A DNA stretch of 64,000 bases, from positions 26,724 to 90,723 of the forward strand of contig JBAYRN010000006.1 of the NCBI GenBank assembly GCA_041676625.1. The letters are read 5' to 3'. Origin of the DNA: JAEXNA01 sp041676625 (GTDB lineage Bacteria; Vulcanimicrobiota; Xenobia; Xenobiales; JADMJV01). The notes below the pieces were generated by a model. That model searched no databases. It saw only the letters and a list, made by a program, of their open reading frames with translations, and was not told the DNA's origin. Both the position numbers and the translations under genes were made by a program. Of the stretch, positions 9,273 to 19,031 are shown piece by piece. Positions within the stretch are counted from its first letter, which is position 1. Every line of letters starts with the position of its first letter.

Positions 9273-10568
9273 ATGGATTCCGCTGGTCGGTGGCAACAGG
9301 CGGCCGTTTCGGCCTGGTTGTGCCTGTGGTTCGTCCTGGTCTACAACGGTTGCAACTACCTGGCCTCGCAGCGGGAGTTCGTGGGCACTTGCGCCTACGA
9401 CTGGGAACTCAACCTGTTCCCCTTCCTCCCCATTCTTATCATCCCGTACTGGTCGATCGATCTGTTTTTTGTGCTGGCGCCGTTTCTCATCAAACAACGA
9501 TTCGAACTGGGTCAACATCTCAAGAGGGTCACCTTCGGTATCGCCGTGGCGGGCTTCTTCTTTCTCTTCTTCCCGCTCCAGTTAGTAACCCCGGCCCCCC
9601 CGGTCCAAGGTTGGTTGCAGCCTTTTTTCGGCGCCCTCGAAAATTTTAACAACTTCTATAACTGCGCACCCAGCCTGCATATCGTGCTCCGCATCAACCT
9701 GTTGATGATTTATCTCCCCCTGTGCAGGGGGAGATGGCGGTGGGTCCTGGGTGCCTGGTTTTTTCTGATCGGCATCTCCACGCTGTTCTGCTACCAGCAC
9801 CATCTGATGGACGTCATCACCGGTCAGTTGCTGGGGCTTTTCTGTCTCTGGTTGTTTCCGTCGGTGCGGTTTCAGCCTCCCCATCGAGACCCCGGGCAGG
9901 GCATCAACGCCCGTCCCAGGATCGGGTATTACTACGGAGCCACCAGTGGGTTTCTGGTGCTTCTGACCGTCGCCGGGTGGCCGGAGAGCGTCCTGCTCCT
10001 ATGGCCCGCCCTGGCCCTGTTTGTGGTGGCCGGGGCCTATCTGGGAGGCGGACCCACCTGGCTTCGTAAGGACCAGGGTAAACAGCTACCGGGCGCCCGC
10101 ATGCTGCTGGCGCCCTATCACTGGTCAGCCGCTCTCAGCGCCCTCTACTTCAACTCCGGCAGAAAGCCGTACCGGGAGTTGCGACCGGGGATCCTCCTGG
10201 GGCGTCGCCTGGCCGAGGCGGAGGCCGCTGAAATAGACGTGGAAGCCGTCCTCGATCTCACCGCCGAGTATGAAGAAGCTCCAAGTTTTCTGACCAAAGC
10301 CTATCTCAACATACCGATCCTCGACCTCACCAGCCCCTCCCTCGAGCAGTTGCAAGCCGCCGTCGGACACATCCAGGGCCACTCGAGTTGCTACATCCAC
10401 TGCAGCCTGGGCCGAGGCCGAACCGCAACCGTGGCCATCGCCTACCTGATCTCCCAGGGCTCCACCCTGGCGGAAGCCCTGGACGAGGTCACCCGCCTCC
10501 AACCCGAACTCCGCCTGGCCCCGGGAGCCTGGGAGGTCTTGCAGCAGTATGAGCTCAGATCGGCTTAA
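9273..10568 (+). CDS. YnbD-like PAP2 phosphatase - dual-specificity phosphatase fusion
   Basis: 431 residues. The N-terminal part is a multi-spanning PAP2/inositolphosphotransferase-type domain with CAPSLHIVL and YQHHLMDVITGQ supplying the expected His/Asp catalytic positions. The C-terminal domain (about 285-431) is a dual-specificity phosphatase with the P-loop HCSLGRGRT (Cys-x5-Arg). This pairing is the layout of E. coli YnbD (430 residues), and as there it follows a YnbC homologue (9-base gap). A lipid phosphatase working at the membrane is the likely role (inference). Confidence 0.88.
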   Translation: MDSAGRWQQAAVSAWLCLWFVLVYNGCNYLASQREFVGTCAYDWELNLFPFLPILIIPYWSIDLFFVLAPFLIKQRFELGQHLKRVTFGIAVAGFFFLFFPLQLVTPAPPVQGWLQPFFGALENFNNFYNCAPSLHIVLRINLLMIYLPLCRGRWRWVLGAWFFLIGISTLFCYQHHLMDVITGQLLGLFCLWLFPSVRFQPPHRDPGQGINARPRIGYYYGATSGFLVLLTVAGWPESVLLLWPALALFVVAGAYLGGGPTWLRKDQGKQLPGARMLLAPYHWSAALSALYFNSGRKPYRELRPGILLGRRLAEAEAAEIDVEAVLDLTAEYEEAPSFLTKAYLNIPILDLTSPSLEQLQAAVGHIQGHSSCYIHCSLGRGRTATVAIAYLISQGSTLAEALDEVTRLQPELRLAPGAWEVLQQYELRSA

Positions 10569-10628
10569 TGCTCGCCCAAAGGGATGAATCCGCCAAACCG
10601 GAAGCCTCCCCACTGAAAGGAAAATTGC

Positions 10629-12551
10629 GTGTGCGGAATTGCCGGGGTTTTTGGTAGAAGCGACCCCGAGATAGTGGCCAGGATGCTGGGGGTGCTCGCG
10701 CACCGGGGCCCGGACGATCAACACCTGGTGCACGGAGACGGCTTTACCCTGGGAGCCCGGCGTCTCTCCATCGTCGACTCACTCAAGGGGCGGCAACCGC
10801 TCTCGGTCGGCAAGCCGCCCATCTGGGCTGCCCAAAACGGCGTGATCTGCAACTTCCGAGAGGTCCGCGAGGAGCTTATAAAAGCTGAAGCGGGGCAGCG
10901 TTTCTTCACCGATGGGGATACCGAACTCATCCCCCATCTTTACCGGGCGTATGGACTTGAGTTTCCCAGAAAACTCGAAGGCATGTACGCCATCAGTCTG
11001 TTCGACGAAGTCCGCCGGCAGGGCGTGTTGGTGCGGGACCGGGCGGGCGAGAAGCCGCTTTATTATCTGGAGCACGAAGGGGCGCTGTGGTACGCCTCGG
11101 AGATCAAGGCGTTGCTTCAGGTGCCGGGGTTTCAGCGTAGTCTGAACCTGGAGGCGGTCCATCACTTTCTGAGCTACAAAAACGTGCCGGGCCCCCTCTC
11201 CATCTTTCAGGGGATCAAGCAGCTCCCCCCGGCGCACCGGCTGCTCTGGAAAGAGGGAGCCGCTCCTTCTCTCCAGCCTTACTGGCGTCTCAATTGGGCA
11301 CCACTGGAAGATACGCTAGAGGAGGCGGAGCTGGCCGAGGAGTTTCTCTGCTTGCTAAAAACCGGAGTTCGACGGCGGCTGCTCTCCGACGGGCCGGTGG
11401 GGCTTTTTTTGTCCGGGGGGATCGACAGCAGCCTGGTCACCGCCCTTGCCGCCGAGCTCTCTCCAAACCGGCTCAAGACTTTCACCCTGGCCTACCCCAG
11501 CGGCTCTTCCACCCCGGGCAAGGAACTCGATCTTCGCTGCGCGCGGGAAGTTGCAGAGCGATACGGCACCGATCACCACGAAGCGTTTACCACCCCTTCC
11601 GACTTTCAGCGAGAGTTTCCAGACATCATCAGCCATTTCGATGAGCCGTTTGCAGGGGCGGTCAGCACCTATTTTCTGGCCCGCCTGGTCTCAAAGCACG
11701 GCAAAGTCGCCCTCTCGGGCGACGGCAGCGACGAACTTTTCGGATCGTATCGCACTCACCGCCTGGCTCGTCCACTAGCCGAGCTTTCCAGAGTTAGTGG
11801 AAAGCCCGGCGAAGAGTGGCATTGGAAGCACCGCTTGAGCGTCTTCACCGACGACGAGAAACGAGCCCTCTACTCGGGCTCTTCTAGAGATGCGTTTGCG
11901 ACCTACTCCACAAGCGATCACCTGCAAGCGGTCTTCGGCGATCTCACCGCCCGGGATCCCACCAATCGGATTCTGGAGTCGGAATTTCTCACTCAGCTAC
12001 CGGATCAGGTGCTGGCCTTCAGCGACCGCCTCTCCATGGCTCATGGACTGGAGGTCCGGACAGCTTTCCTGGACACCCGGGTCATGGAGTTCGTGGCTCG
12101 CCTACCTGAACGCTTCAAGATCCGGAACAAGCGAGTGAAGGCCATGCTGAAGACCGCTGCCGGACCGCTTCTCCCGAGTTCGGTGATCGACCGCTCCAAA
12201 GAAGGTTTCGTCCTTCCGGTCAACCGCTGGCTGCAGGGGTGCCTCTTTACCTACGCGAAGGAGGCCCTCGCCCCTTCAGAACTGGCCCGGCACGATCTGT
12301 TTGACCAGGCGGAAGTTCAACGGCTGCTCACCGAATTTCAGAGCGGGAAGTCCAGCCTTGCCAACAAGATTTTGAGCCTTCTCTCCTTTCAGATTTGGTA
12401 TGACGTCTATATGACCCGGCAACTACCCGTGCCGCTGGGCGAAGCGGCCAGGGTGATGGTGGAACAAAGCGGAGGAGACAAAAAGTTGGTGACATACCAG
12501 ATCGCTTCAGCGAAGGTGTCAGGAGTATCACGCCCGGAGGTCCTGATTTAG
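10629..12551 (+). CDS. Asparagine synthase-like amidotransferase (first of two)
   Basis: 640 residues. The GTG start is preceded by AAAGGA and puts Cys at position 2, the N-terminal nucleophile of class II glutaminases after Met removal (MCGIAGVFG). The HRGPDD and RRLSIVD motifs are present, but the motif that is NGEIYN in AsnB reads NGVICN here, so the Glu that contacts glutamine is missing. The synthetase half has the PP-loop LFLSGGIDSSLV and SGDGSDELFG. In this operon it probably amidates or activates a sugar or lipid acid rather than making free asparagine (inference). Confidence 0.85.
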   Translation: MCGIAGVFGRSDPEIVARMLGVLAHRGPDDQHLVHGDGFTLGARRLSIVDSLKGRQPLSVGKPPIWAAQNGVICNFREVREELIKAEAGQRFFTDGDTELIPHLYRAYGLEFPRKLEGMYAISLFDEVRRQGVLVRDRAGEKPLYYLEHEGALWYASEIKALLQVPGFQRSLNLEAVHHFLSYKNVPGPLSIFQGIKQLPPAHRLLWKEGAAPSLQPYWRLNWAPLEDTLEEAELAEEFLCLLKTGVRRRLLSDGPVGLFLSGGIDSSLVTALAAELSPNRLKTFTLAYPSGSSTPGKELDLRCAREVAERYGTDHHEAFTTPSDFQREFPDIISHFDEPFAGAVSTYFLARLVSKHGKVALSGDGSDELFGSYRTHRLARPLAELSRVSGKPGEEWHWKHRLSVFTDDEKRALYSGSSRDAFATYSTSDHLQAVFGDLTARDPTNRILESEFLTQLPDQVLAFSDRLSMAHGLEVRTAFLDTRVMEFVARLPERFKIRNKRVKAMLKTAAGPLLPSSVIDRSKEGFVLPVNRWLQGCLFTYAKEALAPSELARHDLFDQAEVQRLLTEFQSGKSSLANKILSLLSFQIWYDVYMTRQLPVPLGEAARVMVEQSGGDKKLVTYQIASAKVSGVSRPEVLI

Positions 12552-12554
12552 ATC

Positions 12555-14525
12555 ATGTGCGGAATCGCCGGTATTTACCAGGGCGACGGACAGCCCGTGC
12601 CGCGGGAAGAACTCGAGCGGATGAACGACCTGCAGTCCCACCGAGGACCGGATGGCCACGATGTCTTCCTGGACCAGGAGGTAGGGTTGGGGCACCGCCG
12701 TTTGGCCATCATCGATCTCAGCCCAGCCGGTCACCAACCCCTCACTCTAGAGGGGCACACCATCACCTATAACGGCGAGGTCTACAACTATCGTGAGTTG
12801 CGAAAGGAGCTGGAGAGCCTGGGCCACAGCTTTCGCTCCGATTGTGATACTGAAGTTCTGCTCCGTAGCTATCTCCAGTGGGGAAAGGACTGCGTCAAGC
12901 GGTTCAACGGCATGTTTGCTTTTGCCATCTGGGACGCCGGGCAGCGGGTCTTATTCTGCGCCCGGGATCGCCTGGGTATCAAGCCATTTTTCTACTGCCA
13001 GGAAGGCACCCGATTCGAGTTTGCTTCCGAACTGAAGGCCCTGCTCCGAAAGCCAGAGCGGCGGATTCCCCGGCTTCGCACCCTGGTACGTTTTCTGGGC
13101 GAAGGTCTGGTGGACGACGAATGGGATACCTTCTTTCAATCCACTCAAATGCTGCCCCCGGCGCACACCATGACGGTCTCTGCCCGAGGGATCCAGCTGG
13201 AGCGTTACTGGCGAATCGACCCCACCAAGAACTGGAGAGAATTTGCCGGTGAGAGTCGCCTGAGTCTGCCCGCTCATCCGGATCGTCAGGTGGAGGGCTA
13301 CCTGCCGAATAATCCTGAGCTGACAGAAGCCGCAGAGATCTTCCGAGGGCTCTTTAGGGAGTCGGTCAACCTGCGACTCCGCTCCGACGTGCCGGTGGGC
13401 ACTTGCCTCTCTGGAGGCCTGGATTCAAGCTCCGTGGTCACCTGCGCCTCGGAGATCCTGGATCGGCCGGTGGAGACCTTTTCCAGCATTTACCCCGACC
13501 GGGGATACGACGAAAAGCGATTCATCGACGACGTGGTCGAAGCTTGCCGGACCAACCCTCACCCCGTGCTCTCGGACGGTCAGGATCTGCCGGACCTTTT
13601 CGACGCCCTAGTCTGGGCCCAGGATGAGCCCACCGCAGGACCCACCCTCTACAGCCAGTGGAAGGTCATGGAGACCGCCCAAAAGAGTGTGACCGTATTG
13701 CTCGACGGACAGGGGGGCGACGAGGTGCTGGCCGGCTATCATCACTATTTCCGAGAATATCTTTCCGAACTGGCCCGGAGCCTTCTCAAGGAAAAGAAAG
13801 ACCTGAGCCAGGTCATGCAAGCAGCCGGGGTGATCAGGGAAGTCACCGGCGTTGATCACACGGCTCTGGCGGAGCGAGCGATCCGCCGGGCCAAGCGACC
13901 CAAATTTCTGAAGCTCTTTCAAAAAGAGCGTCCGGGCCGGGTGAAGACCCCTGCTATCCTGCATCCCGATCTCGCCTCTCAGGTCTCCCGAAGCGACGCC
14001 ACCCGCATGGATGTGGATCGGATCTTCGACAACAGCTTGAGCCAGAAAATGTACGACGACCTGGTACGATTTTCGATTCCGCCGCTGTTGCGCTACGAAG
14101 ACCGCAACTCCATGGCGTTTTCCCTGGAGGCCCGGGTGCCCTTTCTGGATCACCGCCTGGTGGAGTACTGCTTCGCTCTGCCCAGCGAGTTCAAGATCGA
14201 TCCCCCTCACACCAAACTGGTGCTGCGGCATGCCATGAACGGCCGCCTGCCCGGATCGGTGACCACCCGCCAGGACAAGCTCGGCTACCCCACCCCCATG
14301 GCCAACTGGTTTCGAGAGGGGTTGAACAGCTGGCTCAGCGATCACCTGCACTCGGCCAGCTTTAAGGAGTGCGAACTCCTGCACGTACCGGCCTGTATGA
14401 AGGTGTATGAAGAGCACATGGCAGGAGCCGACCGGTCCTGGGAGCTATGGAGAATACTGAACACCTGGCGATGGAATGAGCTTTTCATCAAAGGAAAGGG
14501 TTATCACGGGAGTCTCATAGGATGA
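12555..14525 (+). CDS. asnB: Asparagine synthase (glutamine-hydrolysing), second copy
   Basis: 656 residues, starting 3 bases after the preceding paralogue. The glutaminase half is complete: N-terminal Cys (MCGIAGIYQ), HRGPDG, HRRLAIIDLS, canonical NGEVYNY, CDTEVLL and ARDRLGIKPFFY. The synthetase half has the ATP PP-loop CLSGGLDSSSV, DGQGGDEVLAGYHHYF and EARVPFLDHRLVEY. ATP-dependent amidation of aspartate is the family reaction, but paralogues of this type in glycosyltransferase operons amidate other carboxylates. Its stop codon overlaps the start of the glycosyltransferase gene (ATGA). Confidence 0.88.
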   Translation: MCGIAGIYQGDGQPVPREELERMNDLQSHRGPDGHDVFLDQEVGLGHRRLAIIDLSPAGHQPLTLEGHTITYNGEVYNYRELRKELESLGHSFRSDCDTEVLLRSYLQWGKDCVKRFNGMFAFAIWDAGQRVLFCARDRLGIKPFFYCQEGTRFEFASELKALLRKPERRIPRLRTLVRFLGEGLVDDEWDTFFQSTQMLPPAHTMTVSARGIQLERYWRIDPTKNWREFAGESRLSLPAHPDRQVEGYLPNNPELTEAAEIFRGLFRESVNLRLRSDVPVGTCLSGGLDSSSVVTCASEILDRPVETFSSIYPDRGYDEKRFIDDVVEACRTNPHPVLSDGQDLPDLFDALVWAQDEPTAGPTLYSQWKVMETAQKSVTVLLDGQGGDEVLAGYHHYFREYLSELARSLLKEKKDLSQVMQAAGVIREVTGVDHTALAERAIRRAKRPKFLKLFQKERPGRVKTPAILHPDLASQVSRSDATRMDVDRIFDNSLSQKMYDDLVRFSIPPLLRYEDRNSMAFSLEARVPFLDHRLVEYCFALPSEFKIDPPHTKLVLRHAMNGRLPGSVTTRQDKLGYPTPMANWFREGLNSWLSDHLHSASFKECELLHVPACMKVYEEHMAGADRSWELWRILNTWRWNELFIKGKGYHGSLIG

Positions 14526-15772
14526 GCCGAATAGCAATGTTCGTCTTCAACGACGGCAATCACGACCAAAGAGTCCACAAACAAGCCCAGGCGCTGGGGT
14601 GGCGGGGCCACGAGGTACGGGTCTACTGCTTTCTAACCCCCGGTCAGAAACCCCGAGAAAAACGCGACGGCTACCTTCTGTTGCGCGAGGATCAGCGCAC
14701 CCACGGCGCCCGCTTCTTCGACGATCAGATCATGGGTCGGATCTTTCCAAGAAAAAAAACTTCCGTGAAAACCGAACAGAAGGTGGAGTTGCCCCCGGAT
14801 CGCCCGCCCGTGCGTCCTTGCCCCATGCCCGTGGTCGAGCTTCAGGAGCGAGCTCTCCCTGATCAAAAGCAGCACTGGAGGTACATCGAGCGGATCAACG
14901 GGGTGTGGGTAGAGAGAGCCGCCGACTGGAAGCCCGACCTGGTGCAAGCCCACGATTTAGACGCCTTGAGAGCCGCCGTCACCCTGGCGGAGCAACTGGA
15001 CGTACCGGTGATCTACGATACCCACGAACTGTGGAGCGGCCAGGCCTTCATCGACTCCCGGGAAGCGGTAGAGTATTGGGACGCCCTGGAGCGGGAGCTG
15101 ATCGCAAAGACCGACGCGGTCCTGACCGTGAACGAGCCCCTGGCCGAGATCCTCAAAGAGCGCTTCAGTCTGGATGAAGTGATGGCCCTTCACAATTGCC
15201 AGGAGTCTCAACCGGTGCCTACCCGCAAGCCCAACGCTAAACCGGTGGCGCTCTATCAGGGGGCCTACATCCCCCATCGTGGCCTGGAACAGGTGATCGC
15301 TGCGGCCGCTCTGACCGAAAAGGTTCAGATCGCCCTGCGGGGCTTCGGGAGCAGCGAGCCCGAACTCCGGGCTTTGGATCGAGAGGGTCGAGTGCAGTGG
15401 TGGGAGCCGGTGCCCGGTCCGCGCGTGGTGGAGGCCGCCTCCCAGGCCGACATCGGACTGATCCCGTTTCTGCCGGTCTGCCTCAACAAGTATTACTCCA
15501 CCCCCAACAAACTGTTCGAGTACATGTCCGCCGGTTTAGCCATCGCCGGTTCCGACATTCCGGAGATCGCCCGCTTTGTCAACGAGCACCAGATCGGTGA
15601 ACTGTTCGACCCCTTCTCTCCTTCAGATATCGCCCGAGCCCTGGACACCATCGTCGACTCCGGAAGGCTCCAGGAGATGCAAACACGAGCCCGGGCGGCT
15701 ACCGAAAGCCGCTGGAACTGGGAAGAACAGATAGCACCCTACCTGGAATTGGTGGATTCTTTGTTGAAATAA
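14522..15772 (+). CDS. Glycosyltransferase family 4 protein
   Basis: 416 residues with GT-B features: N-terminal Rossmann-like half starting MSRIAMFVFNDGNHDQRVHK, VQAHDLDALRA, VIYDTHELWSGQ; C-terminal half with the donor-binding stretch YSTPNKLFEYMSAGLAIAGS, where the Glu and adjacent residues contact the nucleotide sugar. It overlaps the asnB-like stop by 4 bases, which implies translational coupling. It is the last gene of the run that starts at 6950 and converges on parB with a 6-base gap. Likely role: addition of a sugar to a membrane or extracellular glycan; the sugar cannot be told. Confidence 0.87.
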   Translation: MSRIAMFVFNDGNHDQRVHKQAQALGWRGHEVRVYCFLTPGQKPREKRDGYLLLREDQRTHGARFFDDQIMGRIFPRKKTSVKTEQKVELPPDRPPVRPCPMPVVELQERALPDQKQHWRYIERINGVWVERAADWKPDLVQAHDLDALRAAVTLAEQLDVPVIYDTHELWSGQAFIDSREAVEYWDALERELIAKTDAVLTVNEPLAEILKERFSLDEVMALHNCQESQPVPTRKPNAKPVALYQGAYIPHRGLEQVIAAAALTEKVQIALRGFGSSEPELRALDREGRVQWWEPVPGPRVVEAASQADIGLIPFLPVCLNKYYSTPNKLFEYMSAGLAIAGSDIPEIARFVNEHQIGELFDPFSPSDIARALDTIVDSGRLQEMQTRARAATESRWNWEEQIAPYLELVDSLLK

Positions 15773-15778
15773 GATCCT

Positions 15779-16630
15779 TTAGTAGAAGCTGCTGGAGTGG
15801 GAGCGGCGATCCATTCGCTCTCCCAGGTAGATGAGCCGTTCCACGATCCGCTCCAGTTGCACGCCGTCGTCGTACTGAAGCTCGATTTTGCCCTTCTCTT
15901 TACGGTTTTGGCGAATATTTACGGTCACTCCCCACTGCCGGGTCAGGTGGTCCTGAATCTCCTGCCAGTCCGGAGAGAGTTCGACCCGTTCGCGCTTCGG
16001 TTTTTTGACTCCCTCGCGCACCAGGCGCACCAACTCTTCAGTCTGCCGCACCGACAGATCGTCGTTCTTGATCCGGTGCCAGACCTCCATCTGCTCCCGT
16101 TCCTTCTCCAGGGAAAGGATCGCCCGGGCGTGACCGGCCGAAATTTCGCCCTCTTGTACGCTGCGCCGAATGGCCATGGGCAGACTCAAAAGGCGTAGAG
16201 CGTTGGTGATGGAGGGGCGGCTCTTACCCACCTTCTGGGCCAGCTCTTCCTGGGTGAGATTGTGCTCCCGCAAGAGGTGACTGTAGGCCTGAGCGGTTTC
16301 GATGGGATCCAGATCTTCGCGCTGGATGTTTTCGATCAGGGCCACCTGCAGCAATCGAGACTCGGTCATCTCCTCGATGATCACCGGAACCTGCTTTAGT
16401 CCGGCCATTCGACTGGCCCGACAGCGACGCTCCCCCACCACCAGACGATAGCCGTCTCCTTCCCGGGTGCAGATCACCGGTTGGATGATGCCGTGCTCGG
16501 TGATGGAGGCCGCCAGATCCTCCAGCGCCTTCTGTTGAAAAATCTTTCTAGGCTGTAGCGGATTGAACATGATTCTGTCCAGATCCACCATCTGTATCGA
16601 CCGCTGTTGGCCAGGTTTCTTAGTCACCAC
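15779..16630 (-). CDS. parB: ParB/Spo0J family chromosome partition protein
   Basis: 283 residues. The CTP-binding N-terminal domain shows GERRCRASRMAG and ENIQREDLDPIE; a helix-turn-helix follows (TQEELAQKVGKSRPSITNAL), then a C-terminal dimerisation region. The GTG at 16630 has GGAGGT a few bases upstream, deciding the start. In most genomes parA precedes parB and follows rsmG; here a pilin gene set sits in that place and no parA is seen. A ParB of this length should bind parS and slide on DNA as a CTP-gated clamp. Confidence 0.9.
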   Translation of the reverse strand: MVTKKPGQQRSIQMVDLDRIMFNPLQPRKIFQQKALEDLAASITEHGIIQPVICTREGDGYRLVVGERRCRASRMAGLKQVPVIIEEMTESRLLQVALIENIQREDLDPIETAQAYSHLLREHNLTQEELAQKVGKSRPSITNALRLLSLPMAIRRSVQEGEISAGHARAILSLEKEREQMEVWHRIKNDDLSVRQTEELVRLVREGVKKPKRERVELSPDWQEIQDHLTRQWGVTVNIRQNRKEKGKIELQYDDGVQLERIVERLIYLGERMDRRSHSSSFY

Positions 16631-16706
16631 AGGACCTCCGTGAAGTTCTTGTCAAACTCCTATACGGAATATTATTCAACTTTCCTGGAAATGAAGGAAT
16701 GTCAGG

Positions 16707-19031
16707 TTATCGAAAAGAGCGGCTGACGATCTCAAGCGAGACGGTGAGTCCTGACTCGCTTCGCAGTCCGATCAGGTGGGTCGGGTCGTACAGCAGATCC
16801 AGTTGGTTTCCGGACAGCAGGATATTGCCTCCGCTGCTGCCGGGTGGGCGGGTGTCGTCGCCGGGCACCCCTCCGTAGGCCACCATGGCGCCTTGCAGAT
16901 AAACTCTTTGCGGCTCGGCGTCGGCGGCTTCATCCTCGTGGCCGGCCTTGAGTTCGATGTTTTTCCAGGAATAGAGCAACCCCTTGAGTTCCATACCGGT
17001 GTAGTGGTGATTGCCGGCGGCGTCGGGCTTGAGAGTGGAGAGCACGATATCGTCCTTGGCGTAGAGGCTGATCCCGGGGCCTTCATTGTCGCTGCTGGTG
17101 GAGCCTCCATCGATCTCGAACCCCACGCCCACCAGCCGAATCTCTCCATCCGACTTCAGAGAACCTCCGGTCCCCCGCACATCGGCGGCGATTCGGATGT
17201 CGCCGCCGCTGCCTTCGGCGTTGGCGATCCTGACCCCGTTCTGATTCTCGGGTTGAAAGGTGAGTTCCATATCGGTGACGTCGGTGGAGTCCGTGCTGGC
17301 AAATTCCTCTAAGGTCCCGGCGCTTGCGACAACACCGGAAGTGAAGTATTCGAACAGCTTATTTGCATCGATATTAACGACCGCTTGAGCGAGGGCGAGG
17401 TCCGCTTCCGAAAAAATTTCGGGGTTTGGGCCCCCCATATTTGTAACGCTCAAACCACTCTCTAAGCCGTCGAAGAGCACATCTGGGTCTCCTTCGATAC
17501 TGAAGACTTCCTGGCCTGACCACGTTACTTTCTGGCCACCGCCTGGCATTTGAATCGTTCCGTGGTCGGCCAGTTCAAGAACTAGTTTGTGCAAATCACC
17601 GTCCGAAAGGCTGGCAATTGCGCCCTCCAGAAAGCTACTCTTGGCCGAAATATTCGCAGTCGCAACTGGTGGATTCGTGAAAACTGTCCCTGGCCAATCG
17701 ACACCGGTATGATAAGTTATAGCACCTCCACCCCCTCCACCGGGATCGTCCTCCAGATCCTCTTTGGCCCCCCGGGCCGGGGCGATGGTAAGGTCTACCA
17801 CATCGCCCACCGGTTCTACCAGCACGTCATCGGTAAAGACCAGGCGGTGCTTATCCGAGGGTTCGCCGTTGTAGTCTTCCCCCTGGGCCACGAAGCTTAC
17901 TCCGTTCGAACCATCCAGGGCTACCGGCGCACCCCGGAGTTCCGTGTCGTCCGGATTGGAAGCCTTGTAGTCCCGATAGTCCTCGTAATTCATCTCGTAA
18001 CGATAAACCTTGCCGTCTCCCCGCACCTCGTAGACTCCGGCCGGTAAGGTGTGCCCCGTGGTGGGCGGCGAGACGTCGCCCCACAGCAACTGATAAAAGT
18101 GGTCGCTGGTCTGCTCTTCCCCGGTGGTCACCCCGGCGGCCAGATCGCCCTGGACGGTGTGGCCGGTCGTCACCCGGATCTCACCTTCCGTGCCTTGCAC
18201 ACTGCCAGGGTTGCCGGTGGCAGCATCCTGCACCGTAAAATCTCCATTGCGAACCCGGATGGTAGACTTGCCGTTTTCCCGAGTATCCCCGAGCAAGAGA
18301 CGGGCTCCATCCTCGTACAACCTGGCATCGAACTTGCCACCGGCCATCCCCACCGCGTCAGTCAAACTCTCGCTGGTAATACCGTTGACCCGGTAGTAAG
18401 CGTCGACCACTCGGACCGCCTCGAGCTGGCTCAAGGTGGGGTTGGGGTTGCTGCTGCCGGCCTGCTCCAGTTCGCGAGAGACCCGCCCCTCCACGGCCAG
18501 AGCCACCGTGCCCTGCTTCACCACACCCACCGGGGAAGAGGCCGAATATCCCGAGCCGTCGCCCAGATAGAGAGGCTGGTCCGAACCGCCGGTCAGGTTG
18601 TTCAGCGAGATGTGGGGAGAATCAAAGGACATGGCCGAGGAGGGATCGTCCATATCATCGCCCCCGCCGGAGCCGTCCTGATAGTTGAAGCGCAATCGAA
18701 ACTGGGCTGTCCCCACGTCGGTCCTGAGGATCCCTATCACGTTGCCGCGGTCCTCCACCACCACCAATTCCGGCGTGTCCACCGTGACCGCGTTCAGTGC
18801 ACCCTTCCATTCCGGATTCTCTTCCAGACGTGCCAGGGCGTACTCCAGCCCGGAGCGGGCAGCCTCTTCAGCCAGACGGTTTTCAGCGGTCTGCTTCATT
18901 CCGCCGAAGCGGCTCCGATTTAGAATATGGGCCGACACCACGTACATCGAGATCAGTATCGCGATAAACACCACGGAGATCAGAACGATTCCACGTCTTT
19001 TCCGCTTACCCGGGGATCTTTGCAGTCTCAT
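16707..19031 (-). CDS. Large PilX/GspK-like minor pseudopilin or pilus-associated protein
   Basis: 774 residues. A basic N-terminus (KRKRRG) is followed by one hydrophobic helix (IVLISVVFIAILISMYVV) like a prepilin, but position +5 after the Gly is Ser, not Glu, as in GspK-type tip pseudopilins. The helix then continues as LAEEAARSGLEYALARLEENPEW, the classic PilX/GspK start. The rest is a long exported region of Gly/Asp/Ser-rich strands with a Gly6 linker near residue 435. The ATG at 19031 has TAGAAT 6 bases upstream and no Shine-Dalgarno. It is divergent from two further pilin-like genes. Function in pilus assembly or surface display is inferred. Confidence 0.75.
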   Translation of the reverse strand: MRLQRSPGKRKRRGIVLISVVFIAILISMYVVSAHILNRSRFGGMKQTAENRLAEEAARSGLEYALARLEENPEWKGALNAVTVDTPELVVVEDRGNVIGILRTDVGTAQFRLRFNYQDGSGGGDDMDDPSSAMSFDSPHISLNNLTGGSDQPLYLGDGSGYSASSPVGVVKQGTVALAVEGRVSRELEQAGSSNPNPTLSQLEAVRVVDAYYRVNGITSESLTDAVGMAGGKFDARLYEDGARLLLGDTRENGKSTIRVRNGDFTVQDAATGNPGSVQGTEGEIRVTTGHTVQGDLAAGVTTGEEQTSDHFYQLLWGDVSPPTTGHTLPAGVYEVRGDGKVYRYEMNYEDYRDYKASNPDDTELRGAPVALDGSNGVSFVAQGEDYNGEPSDKHRLVFTDDVLVEPVGDVVDLTIAPARGAKEDLEDDPGGGGGGAITYHTGVDWPGTVFTNPPVATANISAKSSFLEGAIASLSDGDLHKLVLELADHGTIQMPGGGQKVTWSGQEVFSIEGDPDVLFDGLESGLSVTNMGGPNPEIFSEADLALAQAVVNIDANKLFEYFTSGVVASAGTLEEFASTDSTDVTDMELTFQPENQNGVRIANAEGSGGDIRIAADVRGTGGSLKSDGEIRLVGVGFEIDGGSTSSDNEGPGISLYAKDDIVLSTLKPDAAGNHHYTGMELKGLLYSWKNIELKAGHEDEAADAEPQRVYLQGAMVAYGGVPGDDTRPPGSSGGNILLSGNQLDLLYDPTHLIGLRSESGLTVSLEIVSRSFR

